Assembly (NCBI GenBank): GCA_027055005.1
Contig: JALUNR010000150.1
Location: forward strand, 1-27,312
Direction of reading: 5' to 3'
DNA from: Campylobacterales bacterium
GTDB lineage: Bacteria > Campylobacterota > Campylobacteria > Campylobacterales > QNZT01
Length of the DNA: 27,312 nucleotides
The position numbers and the translations under genes are program-made. Positions within the stretch are counted from its first letter, which is position 1; every line of letters starts with the position of its first letter. This document shows, piece by piece, positions 7,713 through 15,095 of the stretch. The notes under the pieces are model-generated. The model had not been told where the DNA came from and made no database searches. It saw only the letters and a program-made list of their open reading frames with translations.

Positions 7713-8438
7713 TTGAATATAAGTTATGAAATTATAGATTATAAATATAAAGATTTTTTATTAAATATTAAAAGCAATTTTAAAAATAGTAATAATTCTA
7801 TTCATAAGGCAAGAAATGAATTAAAAATAATAGATAGCAATGTTATAAAATCTTTTAAAAAACCATTGCTATTAAAATCTATATATTATACTTTTACTCC
7901 ATCAAAAGCAAAAAGATCATATCTTTATTCACTAAAATTAAAAGAGTTTGCTCCTAAACCAGTAGGGTATATAGAATTTTATGAAAATGGACTTTTAACA
8001 GATAGTTACTTTGTAAGTAAAGAGTTTAAATATGATTTTACAATAAGAGAAGTATTGTTAGAAAAAAATTTTGAAGATAAAAAAGAAATTTTAAAAGAAT
8101 TTGCAAAATTTACTTTTAAGCTTCATGAAGAAAATATTTTGCATCTTGATTATTCTCCTGGAAATATTTTGATAAAAAAAGTAAAAGGAGAATATATATT
8201 TAAAGTAGTTGATTTAAATAGGATGAAATTTACTACTTTATCATTAGTAGATAAGTTAAAAAATTTTAATAAGCTTTGGGCAAATGATGAGGATATAGAT
8301 ACGATAGTTGGTGAATATGCTAAAATAATAAACTATGATAAAAAAGAAGCTGTTATGATAGCCCAAAAATTTAACAATAAGAATAAATATATAAAAAATT
8401 TTAAAAAGAGATTAAAAGGTATTCCAGTTGTTGATTGA
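7713..8438 (+). CDS. Small WaaP/RIO-like protein kinase-fold sugar kinase
   Basis: This 241-residue protein keeps the core of the lipopolysaccharide kinase / RIO-like fold. The catalytic loop HLDYSPGNIL carries H144, D146 and N151, and the metal-binding equivalent of DFG is DLNR (D167). Upstream, the lysine-rich strands at about residues 47-75 would supply the ATP-binding lysine, but no clear glycine-rich loop is visible. Relatives such as WaaP and KdkA phosphorylate heptose or Kdo in the LPS inner core, and the flanking sugar transferase and WaaE-like GT2 make a core-sugar kinase the best guess. It starts with TTG directly after the preceding TAG, with AGGGG about 9 bases upstream. A protein-kinase role cannot be excluded. 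Confidence 0.7.
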   Translation: MNISYEIIDYKYKDFLLNIKSNFKNSNNSIHKARNELKIIDSNVIKSFKKPLLLKSIYYTFTPSKAKRSYLYSLKLKEFAPKPVGYIEFYENGLLTDSYFVSKEFKYDFTIREVLLEKNFEDKKEILKEFAKFTFKLHEENILHLDYSPGNILIKKVKGEYIFKVVDLNRMKFTTLSLVDKLKNFNKLWANDEDIDTIVGEYAKIINYDKKEAVMIAQKFNNKNKYIKNFKKRLKGIPVVD

Positions 8439-9186
8439 AAATATTTCAGTAGTAATGATAGTAAAAAATGCACAAAGTATTATTTATAAAAGTTTAAATA
8501 GTTTAAAAGATTTTAAAGAAGTGATAGTTTATGAAAATAATTCAACTGATAATACTTTGGAAATAGTAAAAAAATTTAAAAATGTAAAAGTCATTCAAGG
8601 GGATTTTTTAGGTTTTGGAAAAACAAAAAATAAAGCGGCAACTTATTCTACAAATAGTTGGATATTGTCACTAGATAGTGATGAAGTTTTAAGTAAAGAG
8701 TTTGTAAAAAACTTAAAAGTTTTAGAGCTCGATGCAAATAAAGTATATCAAATAAATAGAGTAAATTTTTATAAATCAAAAGAGATAAAATATTGCTGGG
8801 GAAATGAGAAGATTGAAAGGTTATATAATAAAAATATAACATCTTTTACAAATAAAGATGTTCATGAAAGAATTATCACAGAAGGTTTAAAATTACAAGT
8901 TTTAAAATCAAATGTTAATCATTATACTTATACAAGTATTGAAGAGTTTGTATCAAAAGCTAATAATTATTCAACTTTATATGCAAAAAACAATGTAGGT
9001 AAAAAATCTTCTCCTTTGAAAGCATTTTTAAATTCTATTTACTCATTTATCAAAACTTATCTTTTTAAAAGGGGTTTTTTAGATGGATATGTGGGGTTAG
9101 TTATCGCTTATTCACATGCAGTTACAAACTTTTATAAGTATATTAAACTTTATGAGTTAAACTTAGAGAAAAAAAAGGAGAATTGA
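8428..9186 (+). CDS. Family 2 glycosyltransferase, WaaE/KdtX-like
   Basis: This 252-residue GT2 protein resembles the LPS-core glycosyltransferases WaaE/KdtX. It has the N-terminal ISVVMIVKNA motif with ENNSTDNT and a DSDE metal-binding motif (about residues 77-80) in WILSLDSDEVLS. A later segment with HERI and YTYTSIEEF is typical of this branch, and the C-terminal hydrophobic stretch suggests peripheral membrane attachment. It starts at TTG 8428, with AAAAGG 8 bases upstream, and overlaps the kinase by 11 bases. Only one base separates its stop from the start of rplI, so transcription probably continues into the housekeeping genes. The sugar is unknown. Confidence 0.82.
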   Translation: MLIENISVVMIVKNAQSIIYKSLNSLKDFKEVIVYENNSTDNTLEIVKKFKNVKVIQGDFLGFGKTKNKAATYSTNSWILSLDSDEVLSKEFVKNLKVLELDANKVYQINRVNFYKSKEIKYCWGNEKIERLYNKNITSFTNKDVHERIITEGLKLQVLKSNVNHYTYTSIEEFVSKANNYSTLYAKNNVGKKSSPLKAFLNSIYSFIKTYLFKRGFLDGYVGLVIAYSHAVTNFYKYIKLYELNLEKKKEN

Positions 9187-9187
9187 T

Positions 9188-9631
9188 ATGAAAGTATTAT
9201 TGATAAAAGATGTTAAAAGTTTAGGAAAAGTTGGTGAGATAAAAGAGGTAAAAGATGGTTATGGTCAAAACTTTTTAGTTAAAAAAGGATTTGCAAAAGT
9301 TGCTACTGATGAAGTTATTAGTGAATGGAAAAAAGAACAAGCTAAGATTCAGGCTGATTTGGAAGCTGAGATAAAAGAACTTAATAAAATAGCAAGTAAA
9401 CTAAAAGATACAAAAGTTATCATAAAAAGAAAACTAGGAGATAATGGACATCTTTATGGTGCAGTTACAAAAGATGATATATCAAAAGCTTTGAGTGATG
9501 CTGGATTTGAAATAGATAAAAAAACAATTGAAATAAAAAATGCTATAAAAATGGTGGGAAGTTATGAAATATCTATAAAATTAGGGCATGGTATTCATGC
9601 AAATACAAGTCTTGAAGTAGTGGGAGAATAA
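9188..9631 (+). CDS. rplI: 50S ribosomal protein bL9
   Basis: This is the large-subunit ribosomal protein that binds 23S rRNA near the L1 stalk through its N-terminal domain and extends a long helix to a C-terminal globular domain. The N-terminus MKVLLIKDVKSLGKVGEIKEVKDGYGQNFL matches the bL9 signature with the G-x-G-x-x-x-x-V-x-x-G-Y-x-R/Q-N-F-L pattern. The central charged helix and the C-terminal domain (with GAVTKDDISKAL) are complete at 147 residues. AGGAG lies 8 bases before the ATG. The stop is followed immediately by hslV, the same order as I recall in H. pylori (rpl9-hslV-hslU-era). Confidence 0.97.
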   Translation: MKVLLIKDVKSLGKVGEIKEVKDGYGQNFLVKKGFAKVATDEVISEWKKEQAKIQADLEAEIKELNKIASKLKDTKVIIKRKLGDNGHLYGAVTKDDISKALSDAGFEIDKKTIEIKNAIKMVGSYEISIKLGHGIHANTSLEVVGE

Positions 9632-10174
9632 ATGTTTCATGCAACTACTATTTTAGCTATCAAAGGTGAGAAAAAAGCTGTTATTGGTGGAGATGGTCAG
9701 GTAACTTTTGGAAATGCTATACTTAAAAGTAATGCTACAAAGATAAGAAAGCTCTATCAGGGAAAAATATTAGCAGGATTTGCAGGAAGTACAGCAGATG
9801 CCTTTAACCTTTTTGATATGTTTGAAGGGATTTTGGAAAACAAAAAAGGGGATCTTTTAAAAAGTGTTATAGAGTTTTCTAAGCAGTGGAGAAAAGATAA
9901 GTATATGCGACAGTTAGAGGCTATGATGATAGTACTAAATACTAAAAATATTTATATTTTAAGTGGAAATGGTGATGTTGTTGAGCCAGAAGATGGAAAG
10001 ATTGCTGCTATTGGAAGTGGTGGAAATTTTGCTATCAGTGCTGCAAGGGCAATGGATAGATTTGGAGATTTAGATGAAGAAAAGCTTGTGAAAGAATCTT
10101 TACAAATAGCAAGTGAGCTTTGTATTTATACGAGTGATAAAATAAAAACATTTACCTTGGAGAGTGAAAAGTGA
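9632..10174 (+). CDS. hslV: ATP-dependent protease peptidase subunit HslV (ClpQ)
   Basis: This is the proteolytic subunit of the HslUV (ClpYQ) complex: a cytoplasmic double-hexameric threonine protease that degrades unfolded proteins passed on by HslU. The N-terminus reads MFHATTILAIKG, so the nucleophile Thr5 would be exposed after removing a four-residue propeptide. The family signatures GGDGQVTFG, GFAGSTADAF and AAIGSGGNFA are present, and length (180 residues) is normal. The ATG follows the rplI stop directly with GGGAG close by. Its stop overlaps the start of hslU by four bases (GTGA), so the two subunits are translationally coupled. Confidence 0.97.
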   Translation: MFHATTILAIKGEKKAVIGGDGQVTFGNAILKSNATKIRKLYQGKILAGFAGSTADAFNLFDMFEGILENKKGDLLKSVIEFSKQWRKDKYMRQLEAMMIVLNTKNIYILSGNGDVVEPEDGKIAAIGSGGNFAISAARAMDRFGDLDEEKLVKESLQIASELCIYTSDKIKTFTLESEK

Positions 10175-11496
10175 ATATGACACCAAAAGAGATAGTAAAG
10201 TATCTTGATGATTATATAATAGGGCAATTTGAAGCAAAAAAAGCGATAGCTATTGCTTTAAGAAACAGATATAGAAGGATGCAGTTACCAAAAGAGATTC
10301 AAGAAGATATTATGCCTAAAAATATTCTTATGATAGGAAGTACTGGAGTTGGTAAAACTGAGATAGCAAGAAGATTAGCAAAGATGATGGCACTACCTTT
10401 TGTAAAAGTAGAAGCTAGTAAATATACTGAAGTTGGTTTTGTAGGACGAGATGTAGAATCTATGGTAAGAGATCTTGTAAATATATCTATAAATTTAGTT
10501 AAGAGTGAGCATAAAGAGAAAAATAAAGCTGATATTGATGAGTATGTAGAAAAAATGATTATTGAAAAGTTACTTCCTCCACTTCCAAAAGGGGCTAATG
10601 AAGAGAAAAAAGAGCAGTATAAAAAAAGTTTTGAAAAAATGAAAACTCGCTTAAAAAAAGGTGAACTTGATGAACTTGAAATAGAAGTTGAAATAAATAA
10701 CTCTTTAGGTGAGTTTGGTGATGCGACTATGCCACCAGAAGTAATAAAGGTACAAGAATCCATTATGAAGATTATCTCTTCCAAAACAAGTAGTATTAAA
10801 AAAGAGGTAAGAGTAAAAGAAGCAAAAGAGATACTTAAAAATGAAGCTAGTGAAAAACTACTTGACTTTGATAAGATAAAAGCTGGGGCTTTAGAGAGAG
10901 TGGAAAATGGTGGGATAATTTTTATAGATGAGATAGATAAAATAGCAGTTTCATCTAATTCTTCATCAAGACAAGATCCAAGTAAAGAGGGAGTTCAGCG
11001 AGATCTGTTACCACTTGTTGAAGGAAGTGATGTAAATACGAAGTATGGAGTAGTAAAAACAAATCACATACTTTTTATTTCTGCTGGGGCATTTCATCTT
11101 AGTAAACCTAGTGATCTTATACCTGAACTTCAAGGAAGATTTCCTTTAAGAGTAGAGCTTAATTCACTAGATGAAGATGCTTTGTATAAAATCCTAACTA
11201 TTCCTAAAAACTCACTTTTGAAACAGTATAAAGCACTTTTAGGAGTAGAAAAAGTAGATTTAGAATTTGATGATGAAGCTATAAAAGCAATAGCTAAAAT
11301 ATCTCAAATGGCTAATGAAAAACTAGAAGATATAGGAGCTAGACGACTTCATACAGTAGTAGAAAAACTTTTAGAAGATATAAGTTTTATTGCAGATGAA
11401 AAAAAAGGTGAAAAGATAGTTGTTAGTAAAGAGTTAGTTCATGAGAAGTTAGATATTGTAGCAAATGATGAAGATGTATCAAGGTATATATTGTGA
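10171..11496 (+). CDS. hslU: ATP-dependent protease ATPase subunit HslU (ClpY)
   Basis: This AAA+ unfoldase hexamer feeds substrates into HslV. The N-terminus MTPKEIVKYLDDYIIGQ is the family hallmark. Walker A is GSTGVGKT (residues 56-63), with Ser where many relatives have Pro. The pore loop is GFVG (88-91), Phe replacing the usual Tyr of GYVG. Walker B is IIFIDEIDK, sensor and arginine motifs follow, and the C-terminus DVSRYIL resembles the tail that docks into HslV. Residues about 105-235 form the charged I domain. At 441 residues it is complete. GTG at 10171 overlaps the hslV stop; an ATG two codons on (10177) is an equally possible start. Confidence 0.97.
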   Translation: MNMTPKEIVKYLDDYIIGQFEAKKAIAIALRNRYRRMQLPKEIQEDIMPKNILMIGSTGVGKTEIARRLAKMMALPFVKVEASKYTEVGFVGRDVESMVRDLVNISINLVKSEHKEKNKADIDEYVEKMIIEKLLPPLPKGANEEKKEQYKKSFEKMKTRLKKGELDELEIEVEINNSLGEFGDATMPPEVIKVQESIMKIISSKTSSIKKEVRVKEAKEILKNEASEKLLDFDKIKAGALERVENGGIIFIDEIDKIAVSSNSSSRQDPSKEGVQRDLLPLVEGSDVNTKYGVVKTNHILFISAGAFHLSKPSDLIPELQGRFPLRVELNSLDEDALYKILTIPKNSLLKQYKALLGVEKVDLEFDDEAIKAIAKISQMANEKLEDIGARRLHTVVEKLLEDISFIADEKKGEKIVVSKELVHEKLDIVANDEDVSRYIL

Positions 11497-12383
11497 GTGA
11501 AAATAAAACTAAAAGTGGCTTTGTCGCAGTTTTAGGTCGCCCAAATGCAGGAAAGAGCTCACTTTTAAATTATCTTGTAGGTGAAGATTTGGCTATGGTT
11601 AGTTCAAAAGAAAATGCTACGAGAAAGAGGATGAATATCATCGTGATGCAAGAAAATTCTCAAATCATATTTGTTGATACTCCTGGACTACATGAAAGTG
11701 AAAAATTGTTAAATCAGTTTATGTTAGAAGAAGCTATAAAAGCTATGGGAGATAGTGACTTAGCTATTTTTTTAGCCCCTGTTACAGATAATATTTCACA
11801 TTATGAAAAATTTTTAACTCTTAATGACAAAAATATTCCTCATATTTTACTTTTAACAAAAGTGGATTTAGTGTCTAATCAAAAAGTTTTAGAAAAAATT
11901 TTAGAATATCAAAAATATCAAAATAAATTTTTAGAACTTATTCCAACAACCATCAAAAAAGGAGGAAATATCAATCAAATTTTATCTGTAATTTCTAAGT
12001 ATTTGCCAACTTCACCATACTACTATGATCCTGATTTTCTTACTACTTCAAAAATGAAAGATATTTACAAAGAGTATATAAGAGAAGCAATATTTGAAAA
12101 AACCGCTAAAGAAATTCCATATAATTCCGATGTAGTGATAGAGCGAGTTATAGAAGAAGATTTTATAGAAAAAATCTTTGCTCAAATTGTCGTAAATAGC
12201 AATTCCCAAAAGGGTATTATCATTGGAAAAAATGGTGAAGGTTTGCAAAGAATCGGTAAAATGGCAAGGAAAAAGATAGAAGCTCTTAGTGGGAAAAAAG
12301 CTTTTTTAAAACTATTTGTTGTAGTTAAAAAAGGTTGGAGTAAAGATAAAGAATCTCTTTCTCAGTTAGGATACGATTTCTAA
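11493..12383 (+). CDS. era: GTPase Era
   Basis: This essential GTPase binds the 3' end of 16S rRNA and checks 30S subunit maturation. The GTPase domain shows G1 GRPNAGKS (15-22), G2 in the NATRKR region, G3 DTPG (62-65) and G4 TKVD (122-125). The C-terminal KH domain carries the nucleic-acid-binding GKNG loop (245-248) followed by IGKMARKKIE, then the characteristic LFVVVKKGWS and LSQLGYDF end. At 296 residues it is the normal length. The start is a GTG whose last two bases overlap the hslU stop (GTGA), repeating the hslV-hslU junction. Era closes the housekeeping run; 48 bases separate it from the pilus operon. Confidence 0.97.
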   Translation: MSENKTKSGFVAVLGRPNAGKSSLLNYLVGEDLAMVSSKENATRKRMNIIVMQENSQIIFVDTPGLHESEKLLNQFMLEEAIKAMGDSDLAIFLAPVTDNISHYEKFLTLNDKNIPHILLLTKVDLVSNQKVLEKILEYQKYQNKFLELIPTTIKKGGNINQILSVISKYLPTSPYYYDPDFLTTSKMKDIYKEYIREAIFEKTAKEIPYNSDVVIERVIEEDFIEKIFAQIVVNSNSQKGIIIGKNGEGLQRIGKMARKKIEALSGKKAFLKLFVVVKKGWSKDKESLSQLGYDF

Positions 12384-12405
12384 TCTAAAAAATCTTCTTA
12401 AAACT

Positions 12406-12432
12406 CCTAAATTTATTATTTAGGGTTAAAAA
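12406..12432 (+). promoter_or_regulatory. Hairpin that covers the ribosome-binding site of the pilus operon's first gene
   Basis: CCTAAAT (12406-12412) pairs perfectly with ATTTAGG (12418-12424) across a 5-base loop. The right arm contains most of the AGGG Shine-Dalgarno sequence (12422-12425), 6 bases from the ATG at 12432. It is not followed by a T-run, so it reads better as a translation-controlling stem than as a terminator for era. Confidence 0.4.
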
Positions 12433-14030
12433 TGTTTAAAAATTTAAACAGTAATATTGAGTTACCAAAACTAAGGTTTGGGAAGCTGAAACTTCCTAAG
12501 CTAAATGTCAAAAAAGTAAAAGTTATTAGTGGTGGTATAGTAGCTATAGATCCATATAGTATCAAAACATATAACTATAAAGATAATACTATAAGTAATG
12601 GTAATATTAATTTTTATGATAGAAAAAATTTTTATATTTCATATATATATCTAAAAGATTTTATATCTGGAACTATTGAAGTAAGTAGAGGTATTAATGA
12701 TGAAGATTTAAAAGATGCTATAGAAATAGCAGCTTATGATGAATTTGGGATTGATTCATCTATCGATTATTTGATAAAATATATAGAAATTACTATAAAT
12801 AATAGTGATAATAGAGTTTTTAATATATTTGCTATTCCATATTATAAAATAGATGAAATTTTTGAAGATATAACTTCTATTAAACATATTGATTATATTA
12901 CTCCAGCTCCTTTATTGCACTCTGCTTTGTATAAAAAAGATATTCTTCCAAGAGGAAATGTTGATTGTTTTTTACATTTTGATTATGACGATGCATATCT
13001 TTGTATTTACAATGATGGGGAGTTTATATACTCAAAAAGTTTAACACACTCATTGAAAAAGATAAATGAAGAGTTTGAAAAATATGTAGCACAACATATA
13101 GATACAAAAGAATTTTTTAATCTTTTAAAGCTTCAAGGATTAAAGAGTAGTGATTCAACAGTTCAAAAAAATCTTATGAAGATTTTTGGAGATGTATTTA
13201 GCTATGCAAATGATATTATAGCTTTTGCAAAAAGATCAAATGGTATAGATGAAATCCATAATATTTATATAAGTTCTAAAATAGGTGAAATAAAAGGTAT
13301 AGAAGAGTTTTGTGTAAACTATACATCAATACAAACAAAAAAACTCGATGTAAAATCTTCAAAAAACTCTTCAGAAGTAGAGATAGATCCCTTAGTTCAC
13401 ATGATGATAGTAACAGCTAAAAATTATAAAGAAAATCCAGACAGTGATAATTTTAATATATCTACTTTTCAAAAAGAACCACCATTTTTTATAACCCCAA
13501 CAGGAATTTTAACAAAAGTAACTGCAGCAAGTATTTTACTAGCAGCTCTTTATCCAACTTTTGAGTATTTTCAAAAAGTGACTTATGATAAAAAATATAA
13601 AAATTTATCTGTTATAAATGTTCAGTTAGAAAATAAAGTTGTAAAGATGAAAGAAGCCTTATCAAGTATTTTAAAGGAACAAAAATCAATAGAAAAAAAA
13701 CTTGAAGAAAAAAATAAAGAACTTGGTTTTAGAACAAAACTTTTAAGAGAAATATATAATAAAAAAGTAAATTATGCTATGAAAGCAAAAATTTTAAATG
13801 ATCTTTTCTCAAAAGTAAATAAGCATAACTCAAAAGTAGCAGAGCTAAGAAATCATCAAAGAGAGTTTATTTTGACAGTAAGAAGTAGTAAGGATAAGTA
13901 TATAACAGAACTTATGAAGGATTTATCTCAAAATAAAAACTATCAAGTTGTAACAGATTTAATAAAAAAAGATGATAACAAGTCTTTTTATGAAAGTTCT
14001 ATAAAGGTTAGTATAAATGGAAGCTTTTAA
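12432..14030 (+). CDS. PilM-PilN-like fusion (MshI-like) type IV pilus assembly protein
   Basis: At 532 residues this protein appears to join two parts that are often separate in type IV pilus systems. Residues about 30-330 look like a divergent actin-like PilM/GspL cytoplasmic domain: GGIVAIDPYSIKTYN is in the position of the phosphate-1 motif but lacks the usual D-I-G-S residues. Residues about 359-379 form one membrane segment, followed by a charged coiled coil (385-440) and a small alpha/beta domain, as in PilN. The first 30 residues are strongly basic with two LPKL motifs. It would form the inner-membrane assembly platform with the PilO-like and PilP-like neighbours. Homology is judged from layout and order rather than strong motifs. 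A hairpin covers its ribosome-binding site. Confidence 0.7.
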   Translation: MFKNLNSNIELPKLRFGKLKLPKLNVKKVKVISGGIVAIDPYSIKTYNYKDNTISNGNINFYDRKNFYISYIYLKDFISGTIEVSRGINDEDLKDAIEIAAYDEFGIDSSIDYLIKYIEITINNSDNRVFNIFAIPYYKIDEIFEDITSIKHIDYITPAPLLHSALYKKDILPRGNVDCFLHFDYDDAYLCIYNDGEFIYSKSLTHSLKKINEEFEKYVAQHIDTKEFFNLLKLQGLKSSDSTVQKNLMKIFGDVFSYANDIIAFAKRSNGIDEIHNIYISSKIGEIKGIEEFCVNYTSIQTKKLDVKSSKNSSEVEIDPLVHMMIVTAKNYKENPDSDNFNISTFQKEPPFFITPTGILTKVTAASILLAALYPTFEYFQKVTYDKKYKNLSVINVQLENKVVKMKEALSSILKEQKSIEKKLEEKNKELGFRTKLLREIYNKKVNYAMKAKILNDLFSKVNKHNSKVAELRNHQREFILTVRSSKDKYITELMKDLSQNKNYQVVTDLIKKDDNKSFYESSIKVSINGSF

Positions 14031-14661
14031 AACAAAACAAGGGATAAGAAGTAAAATAGATAATTTTTTTAAACAAAAAAAGCCCAATGAGCAAAAGATA
14101 ATATATTTTATGGCAGTTACAGTTATATCTTTTTTGGTATATCAGTTTATTTTTCCTATAACTACAAAATTAAGAGATGATTCATACCATAAAATGTCAA
14201 ATATGCAAAATCAGGTAAATAGTAAAAAGATCTATCTTGCTTCAAATTCAGAAGCAAGGCTTATAGCTTTAAGAAAAAGTGTAGATACTAAGATAAATGA
14301 ATATGATAATTCACTATATAAAATAAGTTATGTTGATAATACTCTAAGTGAACTTTCATATCTTTTATTTAATGACGAAAATTGGGCAAAATTTGTTGAT
14401 AATATTGCATATTTAGCTAAAAAGTATGGATTAGAGATAAAGCAGATAAAAAATAAGTTTTTTACACCAACTTTTAAAAAAGTTTCACAAGTAGTTACTA
14501 TGGAAATTAAAACAAAATCTAACTATTTATCTATGATGAAATTTTTGAATAAAATAGAAGAGAGTAAGTTGGTTGTTGATGTTAGTGATATGAATATATC
14601 AAAACCAGGTAAAAAACTTTCTAGTTATTTTAAAATCTCAGTATGGGGGATGAAGTATTGA
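14017..14661 (+). CDS. PilO/MshJ-like inner-membrane alignment protein
   Basis: This 214-residue protein has a short basic cytoplasmic N-terminus (FFKQKKPNEQK), one membrane segment at about residues 29-49, a coiled-coil stretch (50-100) and a small periplasmic alpha/beta domain (about 120-214). That layout is the PilO/GspM plan, whose members pair with PilN to align the inner-membrane platform with the secretin. It overlaps the previous gene by 14 bases and the next by 1 (TGATG), so it is translationally coupled on both sides. The call rests on architecture and position; primary sequence is poorly conserved in this family. Confidence 0.68.
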   Translation: MEAFKTKQGIRSKIDNFFKQKKPNEQKIIYFMAVTVISFLVYQFIFPITTKLRDDSYHKMSNMQNQVNSKKIYLASNSEARLIALRKSVDTKINEYDNSLYKISYVDNTLSELSYLLFNDENWAKFVDNIAYLAKKYGLEIKQIKNKFFTPTFKKVSQVVTMEIKTKSNYLSMMKFLNKIEESKLVVDVSDMNISKPGKKLSSYFKISVWGMKY

Positions 14662-15095
14662 TGAAAAAGTTAATTTTATTATTAAGTATATTTTATATAA
14701 ATATTTATGCAAATATGGAACAAAAACAGATAGTAAATAAAAATTTTTTGATAAAGGAGTATCAAGAAATGTTTCAAAAAATAGCACAAAAAAGAATAGG
14801 CATAGATGAAGACTCTATTATGAGTGTTAAACCTCCTTTTGTAACTGTTTTAAAAAAGAAGAAAAAGAAAGATATTTTAAAAAATGATAAAAAAGTTTTT
14901 TCTAAACCAACTCTTGTATTAGAAGCTATTTTCAATAACAAAGTTATGATAAGTGGTAAGTGGTATAAATTGTATCAAAAAATAGGTGAGAATAGAATTG
15001 TAGCTATAAGAAATGATTATGTAATAATAAAATCTCCTACGAAAAAATTAAAATTAAGTTTAAGGACAAAAAATGAAAATATTAAAATTAAATAG
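14661..15095 (+). CDS. PilP/MshK-like periplasmic pilus assembly protein
   Basis: The protein has 144 residues with a Sec-type signal peptide (MKKLILLLSIFYINIYA, cleavage about residue 17; no lipobox cysteine), a linker containing a run of six lysines (LKKKKKKD), and a C-terminal domain. There LVLEAIFNNKVMISGKWY and GENRIVAIRNDYVIIK resemble the beta-rich HR domain of PilP/GspC that contacts the secretin N0 domain. The ATG at 14661 shares one base with the preceding TGA and starts directly at the signal peptide, so it is chosen over the in-frame ATG at 14643. The gene's end overlaps the secretin start by 23 bases. The family assignment is an inference from layout and position. Confidence 0.6.
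   Translation: MKKLILLLSIFYINIYANMEQKQIVNKNFLIKEYQEMFQKIAQKRIGIDEDSIMSVKPPFVTVLKKKKKKDILKNDKKVFSKPTLVLEAIFNNKVMISGKWYKLYQKIGENRIVAIRNDYVIIKSPTKKLKLSLRTKNENIKIK

Noticed and set aside
1..9186. Glycan cluster considered as a recently acquired genomic island
   Set aside because: No integrase, tRNA, flanking repeat or obvious change in base or codon use is visible compared with the housekeeping genes; composition is uniformly AT-rich.
10299..10784. 161-codon open frame on the - strand, serine-rich
   Set aside because: It lies wholly inside hslU on the opposite strand, in a region with full HslU homology; the serine-rich composition is what antisense reading of lysine/glutamate-rich AT-rich coding DNA gives.
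12406..12424. Hairpin considered as the terminator of era
   Set aside because: The stem is followed by GTTAAAAATG and not by a T-run, and it overlaps the ribosome-binding site of the next gene.
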